Positions 1 through 12,000 of a DNA stretch of 64,000 nucleotides are shown here, one piece after another (position 1 is the stretch's first letter; each line of letters opens with the position of its first letter). A program made the translations under genes and the position numbers. The stretch spans positions 248,001 to 312,000 of the forward strand of contig LUCM01008256.1 in assembly GCA_008360955.1 (NCBI GenBank). The letters run 5' to 3'. The notes beneath the pieces were generated by a model that did no database searches, was not told where the DNA came from, and was given only the letters and a program-made list of their open reading frames with translations. This DNA is from Fasciolopsis buskii (lineage: Eukaryota; Platyhelminthes; Trematoda; Plagiorchiida; Fasciolidae).

Positions 1-880
1 TCACGAACTTTCTTTTGGTCCGTCTATGAGCTTAAAAGTTGTTCACTGGGACAGAAAAACGAGTCTTATTTTTCTGTTCGGCGGCAACGGATGATTCCAT
101 CAGCAATCAGTGCAACTGCATGTTCATTTCAAAACCGTGTGGAACAATGAACATTGAACTGATCCAATCAATCCGCACAGATTATTTCATCATAAGGTCC
201 TATTTTGTGACCTCAGTCCTCCGTCATTGAAGCCTGTTTCAGCGCACGCATGAAAAATTTTCACGCCAGACGACAATCCGAATGTCGGAAGGAAATGTGT
301 TCTTGTGTATTCTTTAATAAATATCAGATTCACCATCATGCATAATGTTTTCACCAGTACAACAATTTTGTTTGCCTGATTTCCCATTGCACTAAATCTA
401 ATGAATACGGCATAAGCCAAATGGCATGTAATCATCCGTTGATTTAGATGGCTTTGGGTAAGTTTGTTCGAGTTCATCCAAGTTTTAACCCCGTAGCGTT
501 TGGTCAATTATACTCTGGGTCCATATGTGCTGCAAGTGAAATTTTTGATTTCGATGAAACAACGGAAGTATTGGAAGGTTGGTTCATTAAACTTCTTTGG
601 AATCAGTAATCATTTTGATGGTTTGTTAATTTCTACTCGGGACCATCAAGGTGTGCGATAAATACCCTCTGGTAATAATCCAACCACTTGCTAATCACGA
701 ATGTCCAAGACTACATTCGAGTTTACCCAATTCATAGAACCCATTTGAGAGCTCTCTTGATTGTATTGTTACTTGTCATATATAACTTATTTTCCAGTAA
801 GTGTTTACTCCTGTTGCTTGTTATAAAATATATGCGACCTTTCTGAAAATAGACTGCAGTTGCAGCAGAGCTGTCAAATG
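1..880. other. Unannotated AT-rich DNA
   Basis: No gene, repeat or RNA could be supported here. The open frames are short and lack domain motifs, splice context or amino-acid composition typical of protein. Confidence 0.5.
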
Positions 881-884
881 AGAA

Positions 885-962
885 AGTTACCAGAAGTAGC
901 AGGATTCGAACCCGTGACCATCACATCCAAATGCTAACGCTCTATTCACTTAGCCGCCAAGC
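885..962 (-). repeat. tRNA-derived SINE head
   Basis: Read on the minus strand, this stretch has a box-A-like segment (GGCGGCTAAGTG) followed at tRNA-like spacing by a near-perfect RNA polymerase III box B (GGGTTCGAATCC, around 901-912). The flanks do not close into a clean acceptor stem, so this is a tRNA-derived SINE head and not a working tRNA gene. The DR1-like motif at 966-990 lies next to it, on the 5' side when read on this strand. Confidence 0.6.
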
Positions 963-965
963 AAA

Positions 966-990
966 TGACCTTTGAAGTGACCTTTGACCT
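966..990 (-). promoter_or_regulatory. DR1-type nuclear-receptor motif
   Basis: On the minus strand, 978-990 reads AGGTCA-A-AGGTCA, a perfect direct repeat with one-base spacing. A third half-site (AGGTCA, 966-971) lies six bases further on. DR1 sites are the classical targets of RXR-containing dimers and HNF4-type receptors. Whether this copy is used is unknown: there is no promoter or gene beside it, only a decayed SINE head. Confidence 0.35.
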
Positions 991-999
991 TTGACGTAA

Positions 1000-2745
1000 T
1001 TAGCAAGGTGTGTGGTATGGCACTGAACTACTGGGATTTCTGTGTTAACAACCGCATCGAATTTCTTTTCTTCTATTCCTTGAATTCGTTGCGTAATGAA
1101 ATCGAAAGTTGCAAACATTTTTTTACTATGTTCTTCCATTGCTTGCTGGTCTCATAAATGCGGAGATGGTATTTAATACGACTTATTCGCCTTGCTACAT
1201 TGGACAAGTTTTCAGGCTCTGAACAGTATCACTGGCTGACTGTTGCCATCTTTTTCCAGTCGTCGGTTGTCGCCATCCGGCGAAGGCTAGATGCACCCAA
1301 ATTTATTTAGTTTATTTAGATCTATGGAGTAGTACAACAAATGACTATGTTTTATCTGCGTGGTCGGTTGTCAGTGCGACCTCCAGGCTGCTGCCCACCG
1401 CATCGTTTGGGACAATAAAAGGATCAGTACTGGTTAGCAAACTCACTTATATTTGATTCATTTTGTTTTCTTGCTTTGGTGCTTTCTCCAGTTAGTTGCA
1501 TGTTTCTCAGGAAGATTGCTGCATGATTACACGCGACAACATATCGCTCATTCTTAAAGTTACCACATGGACAGTTCAATCTAACGGTGAAATTCAATTT
1601 TTTGTGTTTGTGATCTGGCTTATTCTATGACGAATACCACTCGGTCCAGCGTTCACATCATCTATCCACGAAACGGTTATCAGTCACGCATTAGTTGAGA
1701 CAGAAAATGTCCAGAGAATTTATGAAGACCAAAACACGGATTAAAAAGTAAATATTCCATCATTCGCTCTATTTATTTGAAACTAACTGACTTTTACGAT
1801 ATATCACCTACTGCAATAATTCACTTCTATTCACATGCACAGAACGTATAAACGGTGGCATGTTCAGCTACTGTTCTCGTATCCATTTACGCTAACTTTT
1901 ATCTGCTTCCATGCGGAACAATACACAACAACCCGTAATTGTATTATTCTGCTCATTTCACCGATTACATAACAAAGTGCAATTGTGGAGACAGATCTTG
2001 GCCAACCGAAGATTCCCCATTGAAGAAATGACCGTAATGTTCACTCAAGTAATTGAGTGGTGACCTAGTGTAACTTGTTAAAAATCTGGCTTGAATTTGA
2101 TCACATATCCTGTGACTGGTGCATAGGGGCTTCAGATGACTTGTTCAAACATCATGCTAGATAGAATCTGATAATTACCATTATTCAACTATGCTTTCAT
2201 TGAAGCGTTTCGCCATTTTATCTTAGTTTTTATGTTTTTATTATTCCACTACTGATTGAACTGGACTTCAAGTTCCCCTATACATTTTTCCTGGTCAGAA
2301 GAAGAAGCAGTTCAATAATTTTATATTATCCTTCGGTGAGGACAGAAAAAAATGAAGCCACATTTTTTCTGTTTCGTTTTTTCCATTCGATTAATGTCAT
2401 CTGCTCCATTCTTCAAAATTTCCATGTGAAATTTGCACTGAAGATCATCATATATGCTTTATGTTTTCTTAATGATGATCCCTAAAAATGCCTAGGGGAC
2501 TCGATGTAAACTCCATGCTGCTACCCCTGGATTTAACCAATATAAAGTCTTCTTTGAATGTAATTTCAGTCCTGCAGTGCCGAACAAAATGTTTGATCAC
2601 TTTCGGGTTTCAGAAGTATTATATGTCATAAACATTTGAAATATCTTGCGGATTTCACATATTCTCAAAAACAGGAAGTTTTTCGCTCGGGCACTTGATT
2701 AAGAGTTGTAAAAGTTAAACAGTACAATACAATAAAATATAATGC
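1000..2745. other. Unannotated AT-rich DNA
   Basis: No supported gene or RNA. A+T-rich non-coding sequence with no ORF of interest and no repeat recognised by eye. Confidence 0.5.
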
Positions 2746-2749
2746 AGTC

Positions 2750-2848
2750 ACTTTAAGTGATTGGTCATGTAGTATCAACATTGCCAATGAAAATCATGAA
2801 AGTACTGCACAATTGTTTCAAACTTATTAGGAATTATTATCAGTGCAC
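2750..2848 (-). repeat. Decayed hammerhead-SINE, 3' part only
   Basis: The reverse complement aligns by eye to the 3' half of the SINE pair at 46865-47482. It shares the stem I strand TGCACTG, the ATTCCTAA block, TTTGAAAC and the downstream TTTCATGATTTTCATTGG segment. The ribozyme core CTGATGA has decayed to a form near ATAATAA. The tRNA-like head is missing. It abuts a plus-strand copy of the same family, giving a divergent head-to-head arrangement. Confidence 0.6.
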
Positions 2849-3010
2849 ACTCACCGCTAGCATTAGGACTGAGGCTTTCGATTCAACTTTGATCGTTCCG
2901 AGTGAGCGTCCCAGGGCTGGTGCATCAGCAGGCACTACTGAGGCTTCTTAACAAGGATGAATCAGTTGTACAGTGCCTCCGTAATACTCAGTGACCAGTT
3001 AGATGGTGAT
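2846..3010 (+). repeat. Decayed hammerhead-SINE, near full length
   Basis: Plus-strand copy of the family at 47253-47482. Recognisable blocks in order: the tRNA-like head (CCGCTAGCATTAGGACTGAG against CCGGTAGCGTAATGGCTAAG), the box-B region ending GCGTCCCAG, then TTCTTAACAAGGATGAATCA and TTGTACAGTGCCTCC. The ribozyme core is CTGAGGC where CTGATGA is expected, and GAAA has become GAAT, so it should be inactive. The short open frame across this region is a by-product of the repeat. Confidence 0.65.
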
Positions 3011-6000
3011 ACTGTTTAGTCAATCATCTCAGGACTGTGAACGCTTACTTGTTTTCAGTTTTTTTCTATTCCCGTGTTACAATACTTGTAAACCTTGATA
3101 TTGCAACAGAGTGAACTAAAAACCTTGACGGATAATTCATACAGTGGGTCGCATAACTAGTTGCAAAGTATTCGGTTCAGCGAGGTAGCAGTTTTCTCCT
3201 TTATTCTAATCTTGTAATTGACGTTATAATGCAAGCTATGAATGCCTTATAACGTAATGTTCCCGCGGGTTAATATCAATACCTAATACAACAGTTCGCG
3301 CTTTCCAGGTAGATGAAAACGTTACCTATTTTCCTAGGTCGAGAATTAACAATAGAAGAACGCCTAATTACAAGTGGGTCTTCATGTCGCTGTCTAAAGA
3401 AATTCCTATCGTTTATTTCCCCGTCTACTTTGCAAGCCTACACGGTTTGAATCATTACTAAATGAGGAAACTGCAAATAAAACAAAGCCTTTTGATTAAG
3501 CAAAATAAACGTTTTCATGGAATATTTGGTTATTTTACTAGAAAAATGATCTGTTATACGTGGAACATCCTACGCTTTATTTACCGCGGCTGGCACCATC
3601 TTAGAATTGCACACGCTAGCTAGCCAAATTTGCTTCCACGCAATTTCCCATCAAACGGAATGACACTCCTCCAGCAGAATCTAGCTTTCGAGATGCATGA
3701 TGACTTCCCTACTAAGTAGCCTACGTCGTATTTGGGCAAGTGCAAATGCCATTTCCCACTGTGTTGTGATCTCATGTGAGATTTGGACATGACGGCCACA
3801 GATTTTGCGCATGCCGTTAGAACGACTGCCTCATTTTGCACTACTCTCCAGTGCAGGAAGTGGTTGGAAGGTGGACCGAAGTGGCCGGTCGATGAAGACT
3901 TAAAACAGTGGAATCGATCGTGTAGGTACAATTAGATTAATAGGTTTGGATTAAGGAATTCTCCTCAAAAGTTGGTTGGAGACAGTAGGTGATATGGCTC
4001 AGTACTTTGGTCAGAATTCATGCATTCGCAATGTTCTACTTTCTAAACTGTTTATAAATTTTTAATTTGCAATCAAACATTCAATATTTGTCACTCCTTT
4101 TCTCTTTTGAGTGGATGGTGTTGTAAAGTAGATTGCAAAACTGGCGTGATTGAGCCAATGGTTAGGGAGAGTTATGACAAATTTATTGTACCATATAATT
4201 TTCAAAGAAAATCGCTCCCCTCATGTTAGTGACTTTCCGTTTTGAATTTGCTCCCAAATTTCTGGTGCACATTCATCTGGATTGTTTACTTAGCCAACCA
4301 ATAAAATTGCGAAAATTACTTTCGCGGTATGCAAAATCAGTGTAAGCTAACTGTAGGAAGTTTCCAACAGATTCGTACGAGTATGTATTGCATACGAGAT
4401 TTACGACACTTCAGAATTCACTCTAGTTATGAGTTTTCTGTCCTTCAGTCTTTGGTAGGGTTCCTTTAGGTATTCCCGTTTTAATTCGCTAAATCGAAGT
4501 GTCCTTGAAATGCTTATCTGCAAGGCCCCTATCCTGATGGCATCCAAGATCTCAGTATTGTGTTGTATACTTAAGCTGTGACATCCAATATCTTTCGTGG
4601 TTCGGTTCTCTGATATAAACCCGGTTAGATTTTGTGCATCATTGATGGGCAGTGGAAATGCGGTTAACATCATGGCATTTGGGCGTGAACTTTGCGTGGT
4701 TGAGGCTTCACTCGGTCGTCCATTTTCTTATATGATAACCTTATGGCTGACCTGCTTCTAAAATGCAGTGCGTTCTTCAATCAGCAAATGAAAGGTGAGA
4801 GTAGATAGATTTTTACTGGTAATAATGTTGAATAAAGGTTGGGAAAACTACTCTAGATCCAGTATTATTTCAGAAACTGTCCGACTGAAGTACAAATTTG
4901 CCACGTGAATCCTTAAATCTATTATGTCCAAATGATAGTGAGGCCATCTAAGTGATTTGGCTCGGTCGTTGCCGGTCGTATGAACACTTGGGAATATAGT
5001 AAATCGTCAACCGCCTTCATATTTGCAGCGGAGAGCTAAGCTACTCGTCTTCTATTCATGACTCATTTAGAAGCTTCATTTAGATACGACTAAGGTTAAC
5101 GAATTGTAGAACCACGTTTTCAGTAATTCTGTCTTTCGGCCAATTTAGGTGCATTCTTAAAAAAGATCACAATGAAGGCAGCTTGTTACTTTTCTTTTCC
5201 CAGTGATGCAAAGGGACTTTCTAATGAGTTGCTTTAATTCAAATGTTGCCGATTCATAAAGCACCTGACACGTTGTTTGTTCTTGACGGAGAGACTTACA
5301 GAAATGAACCTACTTATAAGGACATTTGTAGTTAACTCTTCTATGGTTTCTTTCCATTGATCTTGTATCAGCGGACTAACTACGAGATGTGCGTAATCAA
5401 ATGTCCCATCCTAAATCACCCGTCCCATACTGGCCAATAACGATGCAGTTATCCTGATTCACTTGGTTTCCTACCCTCTCCAACCATTCGATTCGATCAA
5501 AGGCCAACCGACTCCGTGTTCCAGCTACAGCAAACTTGGTGCGATTTGTGTCTATCGACAGCAGTGACGTACGCGAACCGAAGAGATGACTAATCCGGAC
5601 GCGCACACTGTCCTGGTTCAAAGACAATAAGCGATTTGACTCCTGATTGCAGCTTGATTAAAAATCGAGGCAGAATAACTACTGGCTATAGGAACAGGCA
5701 AAAATCTATATTAAGGAAATTTCTCTGCACAACTAGCAAACCAGTCATGAATGGTTGTCAAACGAAATTTGTCTCCAACTTCCCAGGGTTTTTCTTTCTT
5801 GCCAGAAATAGCGTAAAATGTGCATCGTTTTAAAATATATTTATGCCTGCATTACATATTTACATATATGTATTTATATGCGTAAATGCATCTGACCAAA
5901 TATTCAACGATAAACAGAATCACTCGTTCCTTCCTTAGAAATCCGTGGAGCAGGGAAAATGAAACCACTCATTTGTACTTGACGAGTAGAGAATAGGTAA

Positions 6001-6460
6001 CAGCAATCTGCTCACAGTGAATAGCGTTTGTAAAAAAAATATCATGCGCTGGTTCGATAAACTATGCAACTTGCTTTTTTTGCACAACAAGCTCACCAGA
6101 TATCACCTCGCCGGATCATTGTTTTTAAGGTTATTTGAAACTCTACTTCACCACTGCCGATAGAACAGCGGAAGATGTCAATTATGGAAGAAAGTGTTAG
6201 CACACCACAGCTTGCTTGTATCACAGTGCAAGAATCATGAATGCAGCAAATGCTACGTTACGAATAGCATGCTAAATGCAACTTTAAAATATCTTCACAA
6301 GATATAATATATGTATTATTATTTGGTACCAAGCGATGTGTTTGCCAATTGTCTGAGGTGGACGGCAGATTAGGTTGTCCGTTTTGGAGAAGTCCGAGTA
6401 TTTGATGACAAAATCATGTAAATTAGTACAAAGGACATGTTTAGTCCATTTTACTTATTA
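3011..6460. other. Unannotated DNA with unexplained minus-strand ORFs
   Basis: No gene can be supported. Minus-strand open frames at 3620-3931, 4401-4673 and 5397-5627 (76-103 residues) are longer than most in this AT-rich DNA but show no recognisable motif. They could be eroded transposon pieces. A short TA-rich patch with TATATGTATTTATATG lies near 5840-5880. Confidence 0.4.
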
Positions 6461-6463
6461 CGG

Positions 6464-6823
6464 TCAATAATCTTGCCCAAAAGCGCCTGGGTTTCGTTGG
6501 TATTTCAAGGCCCTGTTTATTTTCAAGAAGGAAAGAGCTCGAGTATTAATGAGATTTTTACGATTTGCTTCGCGCATGAATGTAATAGAACGAACATGAC
6601 CCATAACCACAAGGGCCCACTGCTCCAGGGTGTATGAACGGCAACCGAGTCCCTGAAATCTGGAGTGTATTAGTAGAACCACATAAAGTAGCATTTGATC
6701 AGCTGTGGCAACAAACCAGGAGCCATCGAGCAGGCCTCCACCACCAGAGTGACCGGCGAAAATGGGATTTAAACCACTGAACATTTTGGTGAATGAAATT
6801 TGATCTTGATCAAGGCCGGTCAA
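6464..6823 (-). CDS. Unrecognised 119-residue open frame
   Basis: One of the longest uninterrupted frames in the first 30 kb. The translation has a Gly-rich stretch (GHSGGGGLLDG, about residues 25-35) and a basic C-terminal half. On the minus strand a pyrimidine-rich run ending in CAG lies near 6655, so it may be an exon and not an intact gene. I recognise no family and see no catalytic motif. It lies just downstream, in the same orientation, of the RTE remnant at 7090-7765 but does not match the expected RTE C-terminal sequence. It may be chance or an eroded repeat. Confidence 0.25.
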   Translation of the reverse strand: MTGLDQDQISFTKMFSGLNPIFAGHSGGGGLLDGSWFVATADQMLLYVVLLIHSRFQGLGCRSYTLEQWALVVMGHVRSITFMREANRKNLINTRALSFLKINRALKYQRNPGAFGQDY

Positions 6824-7089
6824 GTGAAAAATTCTGAATGTGAAATTTCACTGACTGCAGCCGCGGGCCAAATTACTTTTGTCTCTTACAATCTCTTGGG
6901 TGGATCTCGTGAATCTCAGCTGGGTAGCCCAACTGAACCTGCAAGGGCAGTCTACTGGTTAAAGTTTTACACACTTTTATGCTTTTGTCATTTGACTACC
7001 CCTATCATTCTTCCAACCATTCCTCGTCTTGGAAATCAGTTTAAATGAGCCAGCCACTCTGTATCCATGCGTAATACATGTCCCAACCA

Positions 7090-7765
7090 CTTATGCTATT
7101 CAGATTATGTGCATATTTTAACGAATGGACACTACTGCCCGGTATGTTAAATCAAATCTCCGAGATGCAGACAAAATTTTGCAACCATATTCTACCAATA
7201 CGCGAAACACACTGCTTTCAAACTCCGAGAGACTTCCTGCACTTACCGTCTTCAACCCCCCTGTTTTGGTGCCTTACAACATGATGGACCTCTTTACTGA
7301 GGTGCGTACGCCACCGCTGGTCGGCAACCGACGCCGTAGATTCCTCAAATTCCTTAATACCAAACGGGACTTCTGCATGCGCGAAGACATTCCAGTTCAC
7401 TTGGAATCATTTGGCTAGATGCAGCTACAGTTTTAATTAAACCAGTCTAATTCACCCAAATCTCCCTCAGCAACAATAATATTCGGCTTCGAGTCAATCC
7501 AGTTCTGCATCGGTGTTCTTCGATATTTCTCTGAAGATTGAGAAACTTTCGACACTTTAATCGGTCCTCAGTCAGCAGCAAGCATCACTCTCACCATTCT
7601 CATATGAGGATGGGACTATTTGCTTTACCGTCTTCATGACAAAATTTAAAAGAAAGACAACAGTCACAACCCAGATGAAAAATATTTCTCATGGTGAACT
7701 CGGGTGAATGATCGCTAAAAGCACAAACTCAGCTTCCATCAACCGAATACAGAGATTGGGGAAGT
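7090..7765 (-). pseudogene. RTE-clade LINE reverse-transcriptase remnant
   Basis: In three minus-strand frames, pieces in the right order resemble RTE-clade ORF2: SLYSVDGS..AFSDHSPEFT (about 7695-7760), LLNFVMKTVKQIV (about 7625-7665, where other copies read LFNF after a QGCPLSP motif), QNWIDSKPNIIVAEGDLGEL (about 7450-7510), and a stretch with LRNLRNLRRR (about 7330-7370) and LVEYGCKILSASRRF (about 7150-7195). Frames change several times and stops are frequent, so it is dead. The plus-strand 97-residue ORF at 7125-7418 is a shadow of this element. Identification rests on motif order judged by eye. Confidence 0.6.
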
Positions 7766-7769
7766 TGAA

Positions 7770-9570
7770 CCATTTTCTGCGGCACAAACTATGATGAAAA
7801 GCAATGTCACTTTATTGCACGATTGACGAAGTCCAATGCCCGTCTCAGATAAAGGAAAGACGAAGATCATGAGTTTATGGAGTTTGCGCCTATGTTTTAT
7901 TATCTGTTACACAGTGACCATCGTGCCAGCACAAAATCGACCGAGTTGGTAACCGTCTTAATTCTCGTGTACAAAATCGGCGCGCTTACTAGGTCATAAG
8001 CAATTTAGATGAAATACTCAGCAAAATAATTTACTCGGAATTTCCACTTGGGTATCTACCAACTCACTACAATGCTCATAAATCTGTTCTATTGGACAGA
8101 TATTTTGCAAGATTCTTGATACCTTTGATGTCTACACTTTGTCGTTGTCCCTGAAGAAGAACGTAGACATCATTTCTGGTCCAGCCTTAAGTATTTCAAA
8201 AGAACCAACCTTTAAGATGTTTCCCATTTCTTAAATTAGATATTTAATTCAGACTGCACATATATGGGAAATCCTTTTGGAATCTCACAAATGAAGATGC
8301 TTTACAGTACCTATGTTATACGTCAATATGTGTACGGTCGAAAACTTCACGTAAGATCTATCAGATTAACCCAGCTTACAGATGGAGACAAAAGACCCCG
8401 TTCATGCTTGAGCTCATCTCCGAGCACTTCAAATTCCAATATTTTCTGTAAGTTAGTCACCTTTATTGCATTTTCCAAGCTGGTTGTGATAAAACGCTGA
8501 ACTCTCTGTGGAAGAGCCAACTCTCAAGGACTTTGAAGTACGCAATAAATGAGATACGCGGACATGCCGTAAAATCCGTCAACATGTACATATAGTGAAA
8601 TTTCACCTGATGTCTCTATTACGAATAGCAGTTTATCCAATGATAACAAGTTATCAGGAAAAAACAAACTAAGTCAATTTCACGTTGATCCAGTTATTCA
8701 TTTGATTGTGAGAAAGCGTTTATACATCAGGTAAACTCAGGAGGTGTATCCTAAAATTTTAAACTCCACAAAATGTCCTCATTCAAGCGCCGAATTTCTC
8801 TCCGTTACCAATTTTGAAAACATACAGGTTTACGTATAAAATGGTAAACACTATCTTCTCTTTTCTCAAGTTGGAATATGACTGTAATTAGAATCCTAAG
8901 GTCCGGAAAACAACAGAAAGTCCTTAGATTAGTTGCTTATGCACCATGTAGTTACTTCGTTTCACGTTCCCTTGTTGAAGTGCATTCAGATGGACACACG
9001 ACAAGGTTCCCTCTGAAATAGTCGACACATATATCCCTAGTCATCCTCTTCAGCACGAAAATAGGAAGATTGGTTCTACCGCGCATAGCTGACAGTAGAC
9101 GCCTAAGAGTTTCGGTGATAGATTTGGACCCAGCCGAGATAACTACAATTGATAAATACGCGTCGTTTCTTGACGTCTAAAGCCGCGAAACCAAACATGG
9201 TTCAGTCGTGTTAATCTAACAAGTATTTCGGCCTCCTTGGTCGTTTCAGATGAATGCGACACCAAATTTTCGTCAGACATGTAAACTTATTTCCTAACAA
9301 ATAGTTAGCTTTGGTTATTCGCAAGCTCTACCTCGCGGTCTGTTCAAAATGGTGCATCATACACGAAATTCCAAATTTGGTACGACAAAGAATAAATTAG
9401 CAATCACCACTTCAGGTTTCCATTGATATACGAAATTCTGTACTAATTTTAGAAAGGCAGTAGCGACCACCGGCAATCTGTCAAATGGGGAAGTGAATGG
9501 TAGTGCGAAAAAATCACGGCATTTACCCAAAAGTGCCAAGACAGTTGCACCAAATCTCCAAAGACCATTA
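7770..9570. other. Unannotated AT-rich DNA
   Basis: No gene, RNA or repeat could be supported. One short frame at 8264-8500 has no distinguishing features. Confidence 0.5.
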
Positions 9571-9572
9571 GA

Positions 9573-9575
9573 ATA

Positions 9576-9610
<35 letters not shown>

Positions 9611-9613
9611 TTA
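9573..9613. repeat. (TA)n microsatellite
   Basis: Alternating T/A with occasional TGTA and TACA interruptions, a simple-sequence tract. Confidence 0.9.
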
Positions 9614-11570
9614 TCAATACATTCTTTGAATGTAAGTTTTTGAGAAGGTAAAAAACAACGTTTTGTTGCATAGAAGACATCACATGTGGTTCGTTTCCAA
9701 CAACTGTTCTTTCTTTTTTATTCATAGTCCAAAATATTTGTACCCAAAGGTCAAAATTGTTTGTTGCTATCAGCTATTGTCCTTCTAAAGCTTCCAAGCT
9801 AAACCAAAACCTTTAGAATAATCTGCTGGCATTAAATCATGTTGTATCAATTCACACTAGGAAATAACATTTAAATCCCTCTACGAGACATTTGCTAGCT
9901 GCGGATGAACTTTGTAAGTAACATACTTCGAACTATACGACCAGCTAGTTTGTATATCCACGTGACATTTAGTTCCGAAGTTCAAACTTTACGACCGGCA
10001 AACCCGCACTGATGTTCTTCTGTTCTTGTCGCCATCTGACAAACGTCTGCCCAGAAGGGGTAAGAATGAGGAATTGCAAACGGAGTTCTTTCTAATTAAA
10101 TAGAAATATCTTAGGCGGATAAAATGTGGAGTGCCAGCACCACCATTATCGTGTCTAACCATCCTGCAAATTCCAATTCGAAACTTCAACTCAACGTACT
10201 CGACGTCGTTCACAAGTTAGGGTTCTCAAACAATTTTACTACGTTACGGACTGATCACCTGTACTTACCTTGCAGTCACGAACTGCCTAGAAGGATAGCG
10301 TTAATCAAAGGAAATGTGTTATGAATGTACGCAACACGCAACATAACTAATAAAATCAATTTGGATTTCGTTCCTGCCCTAAAGACTAAACTTTGTGGCC
10401 TAGTAGTACAAGTCTAAACACAGATTAGCCGGTCTAATTCGCCCGGCATATTTTGGCAATAATAAAAACACCAATTTGATAATTTTCTGTTCCCAACCCC
10501 CGCTTATCCAAACCTATTGGGACAGCTGACTTTTGATCGAAAACCGGATATTACGTTGGCCGCACGGAAGTCTCAAATAGACAAAAAATTATTTAACAAA
10601 TTCCTTGGTTCCTGCGTGAATTGGTTCAGCGTGTAACACCAACAGTGATGAACTCCCCATCCTAGCTCATCCTTGGTCGGAATTGGAAGCTGAATCAGCC
10701 CATCAACCAACTTCGGGGTGGTAATCCGGTTGGAACTAGTTCTTCGACATGCCAAACAATTAGCTAGTTTTGTCTAGATCACAGTGAATTGTAATGCTGA
10801 AGCCAAGTCAGAAATTCGCATTTGTGTATTAGATGCATATACTCAATATGAACTGACTCTGAGCAACCTTTTGGAACCCGATGAACTTATAATGGAAGAA
10901 TTTATTGATATTATTAAATTTAAAGATAAATATCACTAATCTGTAGACTCCAGTGGTTCAAACATGCACAAATATGGACAAATGCTCTGTCCGCAGCAGA
11001 TTTCAAACAGAGGTACCATCCCAAGCATGAAAATATGAATCAGTGCAGTCTGTGATGACCCGTAATGTACTGGATGACCTTGTGAACTAAAGTGGGTAAC
11101 CTTTAATAGTATCGATATCATTATCACTAATAGCGTAATTATCCCACTATACTTATGAACTGAAATCATGCAGTGAATGACTTCCGTGGGCAATTTTCTC
11201 TTCTCACTATTTTTATTGCGCTTACTTATTTTTTATTAGTTAGCTGCTAATAAATAATAATATGCCTGGGAAGAAATTATATGCTGCTTAGTTATGTCCC
11301 GGTTAGAATTCAAATAAATTAAATAACTACAGCAATACGGTCGAATTCAACTTTTGTCTTACTATCAGTGATGTAGCTCACTAGGAAATTCAATAGTCCT
11401 AGTGCTTTGAAATGAATTTCAGTAGGATTTTATTAAACAAGGAATTGCTTGGGCGACAAAATCCAGTCATTTTCTAGACGAACTGTAATCGTAAGTCCAC
11501 GGGCATTGACTGGTATAGGACCTCGACAATCTTGCATCTAATTTAAGAGGAGTAAAATGTGTGTCGAATG
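9614..11570. other. Unannotated AT-rich DNA
   Basis: No supported gene. Open frames at 9989-10324, 10573-10755 and 10936-11193 show no motif or splice context that would raise them above chance. Confidence 0.5.
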
Positions 11571-11577
11571 CCTTTCT

Positions 11578-11665
11578 TAAGATCCGGAGATTCACTTGTG
11601 AGATTCAAACTCACGCATTTGTGCCGTGAGTTTCTAACTAGCTAAGGTACTAGGTCAAGCTGAAA
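11578..11665 (-). repeat. tRNA-derived SINE head, decayed
   Basis: On the minus strand a box-A-like TTAGCTAGTTAG is followed by GAGTTTGAATCTC, which fits box B with the diagnostic CpG changed to TpG. Spacing is tRNA-like but the acceptor stem is not preserved. This is a SINE relic and not a tRNA gene. Confidence 0.55.
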
Positions 11666-11884
11666 TGCACCCGGATGGTTTACTTAAGGAGTGTTGGTCA
11701 GCCGCGAAATTATTGTGACTAAATGTCATCCACCGCAACGAATAATATTATATATTGACTTTCCTTAGAAAAAAATTCCTGATTCGTCACCCAAAAATCT
11801 GCAATGTTAACTCATATATTATTGTTTTCATCTTTTACTCATTTTGTTATTGAAACGACAGTGTGCGTCATTTTCAAAGAGCTT

Positions 11885-12000
11885 TGTGATCAAGAAAAGT
11901 CTGACAGGTAAAGTTGGCCGGCGGTGGGAGAGTTCGAACCCACGACCCTCAGGCTGAAACGTCTTGATGTCGACCGGTGGACCACCACCGGTTGTCGCAG
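11885..12000 (-). repeat. tRNA-derived SINE (AAAGAT-tail family)
   Basis: On the minus strand: a box-A-like GGTGGTCCACCGGTCGAC, a sharp box B (GGGTTCGAACTC, around 11931-11942), then CGGCCAACTTTACCTG. The plus-strand element at 32150-32325 has the same order of blocks (GTGGTCAAGTGG, GTGGGTTCACATCC, CGGTCAACTTTACTTG), so both belong to one family. Confidence 0.65.

Noticed and set aside
885..962. Possible functional tRNA gene on the minus strand
   Set aside because: Boxes A and B are present but the acceptor stem does not pair and the anticodon arm is poor. A SINE head fits better.
7125..7418. 97-residue plus-strand ORF with a good donor at 7301/7302, first taken as an exon
   Set aside because: The minus strand carries ordered RTE reverse-transcriptase blocks across the same interval. 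The plus frame is their shadow.
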